Translations under genes and position numbers: made by a program
Notes under the pieces: generated by a model
The model's input: the letters and a program-made list of their open reading frames with translations, nothing else
Database searches by the model: none
What the model was told of the DNA's origin: nothing
Part shown: piece by piece, positions 17,315-26,380 of the stretch
Layout: every line of letters starts with the position of its first letter
Position numbering within the stretch: position 1 is the stretch's first letter
Assembly (NCBI GenBank): GCA_036676455.1
Contig: JAKFCW010000044.1
Span: 3,184-67,183, forward strand
DNA from: UBA4093 sp036676455
GTDB taxonomy: Bacteria > Cyanobacteriota > Sericytochromatia > S15B-MN24 > UBA4093
DNA: 64,000 bases
Reading direction: 5' to 3'

Positions 17315-18319
17315 ATGCGCACGGGAAGACTGGCATGGGCGATATTGGCCGCGATGCTCGGATGCTCATGGGAGCCGCACGGAGCTGCGGGGCCCGCGGC
17401 CGTTCCGCCCCTCGCGACTGTTCCGGCTCCGGTCGCGGCGATGCCTCCATGGGACTGGGATGGCGGGGGGCTGAAGGCAACCGCCTCCATCCCGGTCCCG
17501 CTGACGGACGCGTGGCGACTCCTGGCCTTTCCCGCCGAGGAGGGCGGCTTCACGACCCTCTTTCTCTGGGATGAGTGGCTCGGTGAGCTCTACCTCTTGA
17601 ACGGGGCGCTGGCGGGCTTGATCCCGGTCGTCGACGGCAGCCTTCGGCCGCGGGTCTTCGGCAAGGGCAAGAAGTTGCTGTTCACCGTGGGGGATCGCTC
17701 GTTCTTCTGGGACATGGAGCTCGAGGAGCGTACCACGCCCGTGACTGACGGGCGCTCTGCCCTGGCGGGCGGGCCGCAGACGGTGGTGACTCCCGACGGC
17801 AAGTGGCTGGCGTACGTATCGAATCGCGACACGGTGGTGCTCAAGCGTGCGGATGGGCGCTACATCGCGAAGACCATCGAGCTCACCAAGCCGGCTGCCG
17901 AGGGGCCTCTCCTGGATGTCGACATGACGGTCGACGGAACCGTCTTGATTCTCAATCTCGGGGGGCGCTTGTTCCTCTATGACGTCGTCGGGAAGCGGCT
18001 GGCGCTTGTTGCACCGCTGGACGCCGAAGCCTTTGACGGCAAGGATGGTCTGCGGGAGGTGGCCATCTCACCAACGGGACTGGCCTACGCCAGCACCGCC
18101 CGAGGGGGGCGGGTCTTGCTCTGGGACGCCGAGCGCCGGGCAATCGATGTGCTGGCGGGCGTGAACCTGGCCTTGGGTCGGATCGTGGACCTGTACTTCG
18201 TCAGCGAGGACCTCTTGATCCTAGAAACGGTGGGCGTGGAGGGGCGTCTCTGGTGCTACGATCGGCGAACCGGTCTGCTGCGTCTGCTCGTGGCGCTGAC
18301 GGATCCGCTTGGACCTTAA
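17315..18319 (+). CDS. Putative exported beta-propeller-like protein
   Basis: A 334-residue protein with an N-terminal hydrophobic signal (RTGRLAWAILAAMLGC); the cysteine could be lipidated although the lipobox is imperfect. After a Pro/Ala linker, the rest is a series of short beta repeats such as TVVTPDGKWLAYVSNRDTVVLKR and REVAISPTGLAYASTARGGRVLLWD, which look like WD40/TolB-type blades. No catalytic motif was seen. The ATG at 17315 has GGAGGGTGG upstream. Function unknown; probably an envelope-associated scaffold or status protein. Confidence 0.65.
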   Translation: MRTGRLAWAILAAMLGCSWEPHGAAGPAAVPPLATVPAPVAAMPPWDWDGGGLKATASIPVPLTDAWRLLAFPAEEGGFTTLFLWDEWLGELYLLNGALAGLIPVVDGSLRPRVFGKGKKLLFTVGDRSFFWDMELEERTTPVTDGRSALAGGPQTVVTPDGKWLAYVSNRDTVVLKRADGRYIAKTIELTKPAAEGPLLDVDMTVDGTVLILNLGGRLFLYDVVGKRLALVAPLDAEAFDGKDGLREVAISPTGLAYASTARGGRVLLWDAERRAIDVLAGVNLALGRIVDLYFVSEDLLILETVGVEGRLWCYDRRTGLLRLLVALTDPLGP

Positions 18320-18476
18320 TCTATGTTTTCTATTAGGTTAACCTCGTCTTAATCATGTGACGCGAAAGCGACGCTATGCTTGTTGGGTTGCTTATTCTCT
18401 GGGATAACCGACGATGGGAAGTCAACGCAGCCGAACCATCCGAAACCCGAGCTCGATATAGTGAGGATGATTCGCC

Positions 18477-18929
18477 ATGAAGCGTTACATTGCCCTGGCC
18501 ATGCTGGCCGCCTCCCTGCTTGCCGGTTGCGGCACCTCCCCCGCGGCACTGCCGTCCGCCGTCAACGGCAAGGCTTCCGCGGCTGCGCTGGAAACCGGCG
18601 CCCAGGTCCAGATTTACAAGGCGTTCAAGCGCGTCGAAGCGTCCAAGCAGCTTCGCGTGGTCGTCATGTACTGGGTTCGCCAGGAGGGGCAGGACCGCGA
18701 GTTCCGCCAGCTGATCGTCGACTCGGTGCCCACCCAGGACCGCACGGTTTACCGCAGTGGCTTCCGTCCGATGCAGATGGTCGCCAACGGCAAGGACTTC
18801 CTGCAGGATGAGGCCGCTGTGCTGAAGATTTCGCGCGAGCTCGGCGCTCTCACCTACCATACCGTCACCCAGGAGCAGCAGGAAGTCGTCTCGCTGGCTT
18901 ACGAGATGATGATGGACCTCGTCCACTAG
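18477..18929 (+). CDS. Small putative lipoprotein, unknown function
   Basis: A 150-residue protein with a clear lipoprotein signal: MKRYIALAMLAASLLAGC, lipobox LAGC, cysteine 18. The mature part has beta-rich stretches (LRVVVMYWVRQEGQDREFR) and a helical C-terminus (TQEQQEVVSLAYEMMMDLVH). I do not recognise a family. GAGGATG precedes the ATG. It is convergent with murI, with a long hairpin between. Confidence 0.7.
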   Translation: MKRYIALAMLAASLLAGCGTSPAALPSAVNGKASAAALETGAQVQIYKAFKRVEASKQLRVVVMYWVRQEGQDREFRQLIVDSVPTQDRTVYRSGFRPMQMVANGKDFLQDEAAVLKISRELGALTYHTVTQEQQEVVSLAYEMMMDLVH

Positions 18930-18946
18930 GTTTTCGAGACTCAGCC

Positions 18947-18995
18947 AAGATCAAGGCCCGCCTTACCGGCACTCGGTAAGGCGGGCCTTGATCTT
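18947..18995. terminator. Bidirectional terminator between convergent genes
   Basis: A perfect 22-bp inverted repeat (18947-18968 with 18974-18995) around a 5-base loop, between the plus-strand lipoprotein gene and minus-strand murI. Confidence 0.85.
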
Positions 18996-19003
18996 GAGGG
19001 GGA

Positions 19004-19825
19004 TCAGGCCTTGGGCGTTTCGGCGAGGCTGCGCACGGGGTGATGAGCCACCGATGCGGCCAGCGAGCCGAAGAGGCGCGTGGCATTGTGGGCGAAGGCG
19101 TCCGGGTCGCCGCTCACGAGGAAAGTGTGCGCGGGATCGGGTGCGGGCTCGGCGAGGAGTTCGTGGCCGGCCAGGATCTCTCCGAGCGCCCGGACCGCTT
19201 CGAGGGCAGGGTCGACCAGCTTGACGCCGGGGCCGACGATGCCCTGGATCAGGGACGCGATGATGGGGTAGTGGGTGCAGCCGAGCACCAGGGCGTCGAG
19301 GTCGGCGTCCAGCAAGGGGGCCAGCGATTCGATGACCACGGCAGCCGCGCGATCCGAGTTCCAGTCGCCGGCTTCGATCATGGGGACCAGGCGGGGGCAG
19401 GCGAGGGGAAGGACCTCGGCGTCGGGGCGGATGGAGGCGATCGCCCGGGCGTGCGCGCCGCTCGCGATGGTCGCCTCGGTCGCGATGACGCCGATCCGCT
19501 TGCCACAGCGAACGGCTGCGCGCGCGCCGGCCTCGATCAGGCCCAGGATCGGCACGGGGCAGTCGCCGTCGAGGGCGTCCAGGGCCACCGCGCTGGAGGT
19601 GTTGCAGGCGACCAGAACGGCCTTGGCCCCGCGTTGCAGGAGGATGTCGAGGATCTCACGGTTGAAGGCGATCAGCTCGTCGACGGAGCGGCCCCCATAC
19701 GGAACCCGGGCGGTATCCCCGAAGTAAAGCACCCCTTCGTGGGGCAACTGGCGAAAAACTTCCCGGACGACGGAGAGCCCTCCCAATCCGGAGTCATAGA
19801 GCCCAATGGGGCTTGCTGATTTCAA
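19004..19825 (-). CDS. murI: Glutamate racemase
   Basis: Converts L- to D-glutamate for peptidoglycan. The two catalytic cysteines are in LVACNTSSAVALD near residue 72 and LVLGCTHYPIIAS near 183; the N-terminal GLYDSGLGGLSVVREV and FGDTARVPYGGRS motifs are standard. The TTG start at 19825 has GAGGACG upstream. The 273 residues are normal. The 280-base gap upstream (to 20107) holds an inverted repeat CATGTC/GACATG near 19945-19963 and nothing else clear. Confidence 0.95.
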   Translation of the reverse strand: MKSASPIGLYDSGLGGLSVVREVFRQLPHEGVLYFGDTARVPYGGRSVDELIAFNREILDILLQRGAKAVLVACNTSSAVALDALDGDCPVPILGLIEAGARAAVRCGKRIGVIATEATIASGAHARAIASIRPDAEVLPLACPRLVPMIEAGDWNSDRAAAVVIESLAPLLDADLDALVLGCTHYPIIASLIQGIVGPGVKLVDPALEAVRALGEILAGHELLAEPAPDPAHTFLVSGDPDAFAHNATRLFGSLAASVAHHPVRSLAETPKA

Positions 19826-20107
19826 ACGAGCGTCCTCATGACAACGTCGTGGCTTGACTTCAGTAGTTTATCACCCCTCGCTCCAGGCCGCCAAGGCCGA
19901 ATGGCCGCTGGTTTCAACTTGCCAGCCTGCGGGAATTCCTTTACCATGTCGCTAACTGACATGAAGGACTCCTTACGACGCAGCCGTGTTGGGAGCGCCA
20001 CCGCGAAGCCGAAGCTGTGCTTCCGAACGTTACCCATCCAAGGAGTAACCTCGGCAAGCGGCCTCACGGCTTCCGAAGACGCTGCCAGGTCATAGATGGA
20101 GGATCGA

Positions 20108-21070
20108 ATGGAAACGCTCACCCAGTTGGCGCAAGAAGATCTGCAGAATCTCATCGGCGTCGCCACGAAAATCCCCGCGGCAACCTCCTGGGAGTACCTG
20201 GCCAATTCCATTCGCGAGGCCCTCGCCACCCATGCGCCTGGCGTCGAAGCCGCTGCATGGCTGCCGGCCCCCGATGGAGTGGTCGCCCTGAGCGGCAAGG
20301 CCCTCGAGACCTTCGAGCCCTTCACCTCCAGCGCAGAGGTCGAGGACGCCATGCAGGAGGGCGATTTCGCCCCTATCCCCGTGGTCGGTGGCGGCTACAA
20401 GGTCGCCATCCAGGCCAACCGCCAGACGTTCGGCATGCTCCTGCTGCAGAGCCCCAAAGCGGATGCCGACTTCCTTCAGAACCTCGCTCGCATCCTCGCC
20501 ACCCCCATGGGTTTCGCCTTCCTGAGCAACCAGCTCGCCGACGAGGTCGCCAAGCGGACCTCCACCGACAAGGTCACGGGCCTCTGGAACCGCCAGTACT
20601 TCAACGAGCGCTTCCGCGAGGAATGTGAGCGCCTCGTCCGCTCCAAGGAGACCGGCGCGGTGGCGCTGATCGCGCTCGACAACTTCCAGGCCCTGGCTCG
20701 CACCATGCCGGCCGACGAGCTCAACGCCATGTTCGCGCAGATCGGCCAGGCCGTGCGCCAGGTGATCCGCCAGACCGACTGGGCGGTTCGCTGGGACAAC
20801 TACGACCTGCTCTTCTACTTCCCCTCGACCTCGGCCGAGGCCGCGGTGGAGGTCCTCAAGCGCTTCGCCCGCAAGCTCGTGGGCATCTCGCCCATCCTGG
20901 AGCCCCTTGCCGGCGTCAGCTCGACGGTCGAGACCACCAGCCCGCGCGCGCTGGTCCAGCTCTCGACGCGTCGACTTGACCTTGCTCGCAAGGACGGCGG
21001 CCGCCGGGTCGTCTGCTTCGCCACCCCGGGCGGCGGCCTGCAGTTCTTCCGCGAGGGAAGCGAAGCGTAG
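20108..21070 (+). CDS. GAF-like protein with degenerate GGDEF domain
   Basis: A 320-residue soluble protein. Residues ~1-140 look like a GAF-type sensor. The C-terminal half starts with STDKVTGLWNRQYFNERF, the usual DxLTGLxNR entry of GGDEF domains. At the active-site position it reads RWDNYDLLFYF instead of RYGGDEF, so diguanylate cyclase activity should be absent. It may bind c-di-GMP/GTP or partners instead (inference). I chose ATG 20108 because GGAGG sits 5 bases upstream. It is followed 12 bases later by holB, suggesting one operon. Confidence 0.72.
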   Translation: METLTQLAQEDLQNLIGVATKIPAATSWEYLANSIREALATHAPGVEAAAWLPAPDGVVALSGKALETFEPFTSSAEVEDAMQEGDFAPIPVVGGGYKVAIQANRQTFGMLLLQSPKADADFLQNLARILATPMGFAFLSNQLADEVAKRTSTDKVTGLWNRQYFNERFREECERLVRSKETGAVALIALDNFQALARTMPADELNAMFAQIGQAVRQVIRQTDWAVRWDNYDLLFYFPSTSAEAAVEVLKRFARKLVGISPILEPLAGVSSTVETTSPRALVQLSTRRLDLARKDGGRRVVCFATPGGGLQFFREGSEA

Positions 21071-21082
21071 GTGAGTGTCTAA

Positions 21083-22066
21083 GTGACCGCGTTCGATCAC
21101 GTTCTGGGTCAAGAGAGGGCCGTCCGCACCTTGCGGGCGGCCCTCGCCACCCCGCACCACGCCTACCTCTTCGTCGGCCCCGCGGGCGTTGGCAAGGAGA
21201 CGGCGGCCCGGTCGTTCGCGCTGGCCCTCAACTGCACCCGGGGTGAAGGCTGCCTCGATGCCGAGGGCGCCTGCCCGGAGTGTCTCGCCATCCATCACGG
21301 CAACCACCCCGACGTCCGGATCGCGGTGCCGTCCGAGGGCAAGAAGGTCTTCTCGGTCGAGGACGTCCGCAAACTGGTCCAGGAGGCCGGCTGGAAGGCG
21401 CACCGCGGCAAGTGGAAGGTTTACATCGTCTCCACCGACCTCTTGAACCTCCAGGGCGCCAACACCCTCTTGAAGACCGTCGAAGAGCCCGTGCCCGGAA
21501 CCGTCATCATCCTGCTGGGTGCCAGCGTGGACACGGTCCTGCCCACCCTGGTCTCGCGCTGCCAGATCGTGCCCTTCGCTCCGGTCGCGCGCGGGCTGAT
21601 CGAATCCGAGCTGCTAAAGCGGGGCCTCGATGAGGCGCGCGCGAGCGAGCTGGGCGCACTTGCCGACGGCCGTCTCGGCTGGGCCCTCACCGAATCCACG
21701 CATGAGGCGCCCGAGCCCCCGCGCCTGATCGCGCTCAGCACCATGACCGACCGCCTCACCGAGGCCGAACGCCTCGCCGCGCTCGATGCCGAGTCGCAGC
21801 AGCGCGCGGTGGAATCGCTCCTCCTCCAGGTTCGTGATATCATCATTTGGGCCGAAACGCGGCGTGACGACTTGGTCAGCCGCTCAGCCGACGCCGCCGC
21901 CATGGGCCGCGGTCTGCCCCGGGACTACTGGCTTCGCGTGCTTTCGCGCCTGGAGCGCCACCGGAGGCAACTGCTCAGCCACGCGAACGCAAAACTGGCC
22001 TGGACCGTGCTCGCAGGCGACCTGGCTCCCCAGGCCCGCGAGCTCGAACGCTCCACGCGGAGCTGA
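21083..22066 (+). CDS. holB: DNA polymerase III delta' subunit
   Basis: Clamp-loader component. The start is GTG (MTAFDHVLGQERAVRTLRAA). P-loop-like LFVGPAGVGKETAARSF is followed by the zinc-binding cysteines of CTRGEGC...CPEC, then STDLLNLQGANTLLKTVEEP and the SRC motif in TLVSRCQIVPF. The 327 residues are normal. It precedes ricT by 22 bases, as in B. subtilis holB-yaaT. tmk, usually nearby, is instead at the left end of the window. Confidence 0.92.
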   Translation: MTAFDHVLGQERAVRTLRAALATPHHAYLFVGPAGVGKETAARSFALALNCTRGEGCLDAEGACPECLAIHHGNHPDVRIAVPSEGKKVFSVEDVRKLVQEAGWKAHRGKWKVYIVSTDLLNLQGANTLLKTVEEPVPGTVIILLGASVDTVLPTLVSRCQIVPFAPVARGLIESELLKRGLDEARASELGALADGRLGWALTESTHEAPEPPRLIALSTMTDRLTEAERLAALDAESQQRAVESLLLQVRDIIIWAETRRDDLVSRSADAAAMGRGLPRDYWLRVLSRLERHRRQLLSHANAKLAWTVLAGDLAPQARELERSTRS

Positions 22067-22088
22067 CGCTCTCTAGAAAGGACCGACC

Positions 22089-22901
22089 TTGTCGACGATC
22101 GGCATCCGACTGCGCAACGGCGAGCTAAGACTCCTCGAACCGCAGGACGAATCCCTGCAACGCCAGGACTTCGTCGTCTACGAAACCGAGAAGGGCCTCG
22201 AGTGCTCTCCGGTGATCGTGCTGCCGTCGGCGGTGGTCACCGAGCATGGAAAGCTTCCCACCGCGACCCTCATTCGCAAGGCGTCCGCGGCCGACCTCAA
22301 GCAGCTCGACTCGAAGTGGACCGAGGAGGTCAAGGCGCATGCCCTCTGCGGCGAGAAGATCGCCGCCCACGGCCTCCCCATGAAGCTGATCGAGACGGTC
22401 TACACCTTCGACTTCTCGCGCCTCACCTTCTTCTACACCGCCGACCACCGGGTGGACTTTCGGACCCTGCTCAAGGACCTCACCTCGACCTTTCGCCGGG
22501 TGCGCATCGAGCTTCGCCAGATCGGCGTTCGCGACGCCGCCGGCATCCTGGGCGGCGTGGGCCTCTGCGGCCGCGAGCTCTGCTGCTCGACCTTCCTCAA
22601 GGAGTTCGCTCCGATCACAATCAAGCTCGCCAAGGAGCAGAACCTCCCCATGAACCCCAGCAAGATCAGCGGCCTCTGCGGCCGCCTGATGTGCTGCCTC
22701 TCGTACGAACACGAGATGTACAAGGAGATCAAGGCCGAGCTTCCGCGCGTCGGCGACTGGGTCTCGACGCCGGACGGTAAGGGCATCGTGCTCGAACAGC
22801 TGGTGATGAAGGAATCCGTGAAGGTCGAGATCACCGATGACCTCGTGGTGGTCGTGCCGCTCAACTTGATCACCGAGGCCCCGTCCTCGCAAAACCGCTA
22901 G
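22089..22901 (+). CDS. ricT: PSP1-domain protein RicT/YaaT
   Basis: RicT/YaaT-family protein. In B. subtilis it works with RicA and RicF in an Fe-S complex that controls RNase Y-dependent mRNA processing and sporulation. The PSP1 C-terminal domain shows RIELRQIGVRDAAGILGG and two cysteine clusters, GLCGRELCCSTFL and GLCGRLMCCLSYEHEMY, the expected cluster ligands. The start is TTG with AAAGGA upstream. At 270 residues it is family-sized. The RicA/RicF partners are not visible here. Confidence 0.87.
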   Translation: MSTIGIRLRNGELRLLEPQDESLQRQDFVVYETEKGLECSPVIVLPSAVVTEHGKLPTATLIRKASAADLKQLDSKWTEEVKAHALCGEKIAAHGLPMKLIETVYTFDFSRLTFFYTADHRVDFRTLLKDLTSTFRRVRIELRQIGVRDAAGILGGVGLCGRELCCSTFLKEFAPITIKLAKEQNLPMNPSKISGLCGRLMCCLSYEHEMYKEIKAELPRVGDWVSTPDGKGIVLEQLVMKESVKVEITDDLVVVVPLNLITEAPSSQNR

Positions 22902-22913
22902 AGGAGGCAATCC

Positions 22914-24164
22914 ATGGCTCATCGCAGACTCCCCGCCCTCGCCATCGGCCTCGCCGCCGCGCTCACCGCCTGCTCCAGCGATTCGGGCAACCAGGTCGAG
23001 TTCTGGACCATGGGCCTCAAGCCCCAGTTCACCGGCTACATGGAAGCGACCATCGCCGACTTCGAGAAGGCGAACCCCGGAGTGGACGTCGACTGGGTGG
23101 ACCTTCCCGCCTCGGCCATCGAGCAAAAGGCCCTCTCCTCGGTCGCGGGCGGCAACCCTCCGGATCTCATCAACCTCAACCCCGCCTTCTCGTCCAAGCT
23201 CGCCCGCCAGGGCGCCCTGGTCGAGCTGGGCGCGTCCCTCCCGGGTGACGTGCTCGCCCAGTACTACCCCGCCGCCCTGGACGCCACCCGCATCGACGGC
23301 AAGCTCTACGGCCTGCCCTGGTACCTGAGCACCCAGGTCTCGGTCTTCAACAAGGCCAACCTCGAAGCGGCCGGCATCACGACCCTGCCCAAGACCTACC
23401 GCGAGATGTCGAGCCATGCCGCGACCCTGAAGAAGGCCGGCTTCCAGCCCTTCATGCCGAGCTTCGGGGACAGCAACAAGCTCATGGAGCTGATGGCCAT
23501 GGACGGCGTGACGCTGCTCAGTGCGGACGGCAAGAAGGCCGCCTTCGACACTCCCGAGGGCCGCGCGTCGTTCGCTTACTGGGTGGGCCTGTACCGGGAC
23601 GGGACGATCGCCAAGGAATCGCTCAGCCTTGATCACCGCGAGGTCGTCGACCGCTTTCAGGCGGGCCAGACCACCGTGCTGCCGGCGGGTCCCCAGTTCC
23701 TCACGCTCATCAAGCAGAACGCTCCCGAGCTCTACGCCAAGCTCGAGGTCGGCCCGCAACTTTCCGGCACGTCCGGCAAGGTGGGCGTCGGCGTCATGAA
23801 CCTCGTCGTGCCCAAGGGAGCCAAGCACCAGGCCGAGGCCCTTCAGCTCGCGCAGTTCATCACCAACGCCGAGAACCAGCTCGCCTTCTCGAAGCTGGTC
23901 CCCATCCTGCCCTCGATCAAGGCCGCGGCCCAGGCCGATTACTTCACCAAGCTGCCGGCTGATCCCACGCTCGAGGACCGCGCCCGCAAGATCGCCGCCG
24001 AGCAGTTGGAGCGCGCCGAGCTGCTGGTCCCGCCGCTGCCGCGCCACGACGAGCTGGCCAAGGCCCTCAATCAGGCCTTCCAGGGCGCCGCCCTCGGCAA
24101 GTCCAAGCCGGATGAAGCCCTCGCGAAGGCTGCCGCCGATTGGGAAAGGATCCTGAGCAAGTAG
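22914..24164 (+). CDS. Sugar ABC transporter substrate-binding lipoprotein
   Basis: A family-1 extracellular solute-binding protein (MalE/UgpB-like). The signal peptide RRLPALAIGLAAALTACSS has lipobox LTAC, so it is probably lipid-anchored. The body shows typical VEFWTMGLKPQFTGYMEATIADFEKANPGV, then GLPWYLSTQVSVFNK near residue 135. 416 residues. It begins 12 bases after ricT with GAGGAGG and is followed by one permease gene 1 base later. The substrate is not predictable beyond a carbohydrate. Confidence 0.88.
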   Translation: MAHRRLPALAIGLAAALTACSSDSGNQVEFWTMGLKPQFTGYMEATIADFEKANPGVDVDWVDLPASAIEQKALSSVAGGNPPDLINLNPAFSSKLARQGALVELGASLPGDVLAQYYPAALDATRIDGKLYGLPWYLSTQVSVFNKANLEAAGITTLPKTYREMSSHAATLKKAGFQPFMPSFGDSNKLMELMAMDGVTLLSADGKKAAFDTPEGRASFAYWVGLYRDGTIAKESLSLDHREVVDRFQAGQTTVLPAGPQFLTLIKQNAPELYAKLEVGPQLSGTSGKVGVGVMNLVVPKGAKHQAEALQLAQFITNAENQLAFSKLVPILPSIKAAAQADYFTKLPADPTLEDRARKIAAEQLERAELLVPPLPRHDELAKALNQAFQGAALGKSKPDEALAKAAADWERILSK

Positions 24165-24165
24165 C

Positions 24166-25077
24166 ATGGCGACCTTCCTGAAGCCCTCCGCGAACCCGCT
24201 GCGCAAGCACCGCGTCAATCTCGCGCCCTACCTCTTCCTGCTGCCCGCAGGCCTGGTGCTGGGGGTCTTCTGGATCCTGCCCGCCATCATGGCGGTCTTC
24301 AACTCCTTCGCGGAGTCGGACTTTGGCGGGGCCTGGCGCTGGGTGGGGCTTGCGAACTACATGCAGCTCGCCAACGACCCGACCTTCTGGAAGGCCCTGG
24401 TCAACTCGCTCATCTACCTGGTGGGAGTGGTGCCCGCGCTCGTCATCCTGCCGCTGCTGATCGCCATCTTGGTCAACGTGCCGATGAAGGGCATCGGCTT
24501 TTTCCGGGCGGCCTACTACCTGCCGGTGGTCATTCCCATCGTGGTCGTGGGCCTCACCTGGAAGTGGCTCTACGCCGAGAACGGCCTCGTGAACTGGGTC
24601 GCCCAGAGCGCCTTCCCGTGGCTGATGGCGCATCCGGTGCCCTGGCTCAGCCAGCCCGAGACCGCCCTGGGCGCAGTCATGGCCGTGACGGTCTGGAAGG
24701 GCCTCGGCTACTACATGGTCATCTACCTGGCGGGTCTGCAGGGAATTCCGCATGAGATCTACGAATCGGCGGACCTCGACGGCGCGAAGCGCTGGCAGCA
24801 GCACCTCTACCTGACCCTGCCTTTGATGATCCCGCACATGGCCATGGTGGGCATCGTGAGTTCCATCAACGCATTGAAGGTCTTCGCCGAGATCTTCGTG
24901 CTCACCAAGGGCGGCCCGCTGGAGTCCTCCACGACCATGGTCTACTACCTCTACCAGCAGGCCTTCGAGAGCCTCAACATGGGCTACGCCAGCTCCATCG
25001 GCATGGTGCTCTTCGCCATGACCCTCGCGCTCTCGATGCTCAACAAGCGCTACCTCGAGCAGAACCAGCTGGGCTAA
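24166..25077 (+). CDS. Sugar ABC transporter permease (MalF/UgpA type)
   Basis: A 303-residue inner-membrane permease with six predicted helices (first PYLFLLPAGLVLGVFWILPAIM). The ATPase-coupling EAA loop is around EIYESADLDGAKRWQQHLYLTLPLM near residue 200. Family importers need a second MalG-type permease and an ATPase. Neither follows: the next gene is on the opposite strand. The transporter therefore depends on subunits encoded elsewhere or is a remnant. Confidence 0.88.
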   Translation: MATFLKPSANPLRKHRVNLAPYLFLLPAGLVLGVFWILPAIMAVFNSFAESDFGGAWRWVGLANYMQLANDPTFWKALVNSLIYLVGVVPALVILPLLIAILVNVPMKGIGFFRAAYYLPVVIPIVVVGLTWKWLYAENGLVNWVAQSAFPWLMAHPVPWLSQPETALGAVMAVTVWKGLGYYMVIYLAGLQGIPHEIYESADLDGAKRWQQHLYLTLPLMIPHMAMVGIVSSINALKVFAEIFVLTKGGPLESSTTMVYYLYQQAFESLNMGYASSIGMVLFAMTLALSMLNKRYLEQNQLG

Positions 25078-25097
25078 CGCCGCTTACGCTTACCGTC

Positions 25098-25886
25098 TTA
25101 TCTGCACGTGGTTTGGCCGCCGTCGACCGGCAGCGTGAGCCCCGTGACGTAGCTGAAGCGATCCGACGCGAGGCACGCGACGACGTCTGCCAGCTCTTCG
25201 GGCCGGCCCATGCGGCCCATGGGGATGTCGGCGGTCAGCGCTTGCTCCTCGATTTCAGGAGTCGTGCCCTTTTGAGCGGCGGCCGTTTCGGCGAGGTAAA
25301 TCATCCGGTCGGTGCGGGTGGGGCCGGGGCAGACGGTGTGGACCAGGACGTTGTCCTGGGCGAGGCCGGGGGCGATCGCCTTCATGAAGGCCGCCGTCCC
25401 CGATCGTACCGTGCTCGAGATCAAGAGGCGCTCCGAGGGCTCGAGGACGGTGGTCGACGAGACCGTGACGATCCGGCCCCAGCGCCGCTCGCGCATGCCC
25501 GGGATCACCCGCTGTGTGAGCGCGATGATCGACAGCATCCCCGCCTCGAGGGCCTCGCGCCACTGCGCGTCACTCACCGCATCCAGCCCGCCGGCCGGGG
25601 GACCGCCGGCGTTGTTGATCAGGATGTCGATGCCTCCCAGGGCCTCTTCGACCGCGGCGTGAAGGGCTTTGACGTCGTCGGCCTTGCCCATGTCCGCGAC
25701 GAACGGCAGCACGCGGTTTCCCGTCTCGGCCTCGATCGCTCGGGCGGTCTTCTCGATGGCCTCGGAGCTGCGCGAGCAGATGGCGACCACGGCTCCTTCG
25801 GCCGAGAGCGCGGCTGCGATGGCGCGTCCCAGCCCCTTCGACGCGGCGCAGACGAGGGCGCGACGGCCCTTCAACCCGAGATCCAT
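25098..25886 (-). CDS. Short-chain dehydrogenase-like protein, atypical active site
   Basis: A 262-residue Rossmann-fold SDR. The cofactor motif is atypical (CAASKGLGRAIA rather than TGxxxGxG); NNAGGPPAGG and VTVSSTTVLEPSE follow. Where YxxxK is expected it reads SSTVRSGTAAF, i.e. Ser and Arg replace Tyr and Lys. The same pattern is known in the BKR-like SDR subgroup, whose activity is uncertain. The C-terminus TGLTLPVDGGQ is standard. It is convergent with the ABC permease (20-base gap). AAAGGAGT precedes the start. Confidence 0.8.
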   Translation of the reverse strand: MDLGLKGRRALVCAASKGLGRAIAAALSAEGAVVAICSRSSEAIEKTARAIEAETGNRVLPFVADMGKADDVKALHAAVEEALGGIDILINNAGGPPAGGLDAVSDAQWREALEAGMLSIIALTQRVIPGMRERRWGRIVTVSSTTVLEPSERLLISSTVRSGTAAFMKAIAPGLAQDNVLVHTVCPGPTRTDRMIYLAETAAAQKGTTPEIEEQALTADIPMGRMGRPEELADVVACLASDRFSYVTGLTLPVDGGQTTCR

Positions 25887-26025
25887 GGCGGGACTCCTTT
25901 CGTTCGCATGCGAGCAAGCAACCGATCCATCTTACCTCCCTCGCTAGGGGCAGGAAAAAGCATGCAAGCGATGGGTATAACCCCCATGGCGACCCCGTGA
26001 CCCAAAACTGCTCAAGGAGTACTTC

Positions 26026-26355
26026 ATGACACAGACCGAGTCCGGCTTCAGCATCACCTCGATTCACGAGGGCGTGAACAGTTTGCTCTTCGACCTCAAC
26101 GGTCGGCTCTGGGAGCTGTTCGAGTATGCCGAGCAGGCGCGTCAGGAAGCCGAGAAGGTTCTCGCCGAGGGTGCGGCCAACGTCGAGGCCGAGCTTCGCC
26201 AGGCGCTCGTGGCGCTGACCGAGACGCTGGAGAAGACCGAAGAGATCAAGGGAACGCTCTCGAAGCAGAGCTTCTCGGTCATGGGCGAGATCGTCGTGAC
26301 CCTGGGTAACCAGGTGAACGCCGTGATCCAGGCCCTGATGAAGACCAAGTCTTAA
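26026..26355 (+). CDS. Hypothetical helical protein
   Basis: A 109-residue acidic protein, predicted to be almost wholly helical. Residues ~28-75 (LFEYAEQARQEAEKVLAEGA and ETLEKTEEIKGTL) read as coiled coil. No signal peptide or membrane helix. I do not recognise a family. CAAGGAGT precedes the ATG and a TATAAC sits near 25976. It is a single gene ending in a strong hairpin. Confidence 0.65.
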   Translation: MTQTESGFSITSIHEGVNSLLFDLNGRLWELFEYAEQARQEAEKVLAEGAANVEAELRQALVALTETLEKTEEIKGTLSKQSFSVMGEIVVTLGNQVNAVIQALMKTKS

Positions 26356-26380
26356 GCGCCTGGTTTGGCCAAGACCAACC

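Noticed and set aside
17176..17553. A 125-codon minus-strand frame over repeat copy 1 and the 5' end of the lipoprotein gene
   Set aside because: Low-complexity translation, no ribosome-binding site, and it runs through the real gene's signal sequence. The similarity of its end to frames near 38.25 kb reflects the DNA repeat, not a protein.
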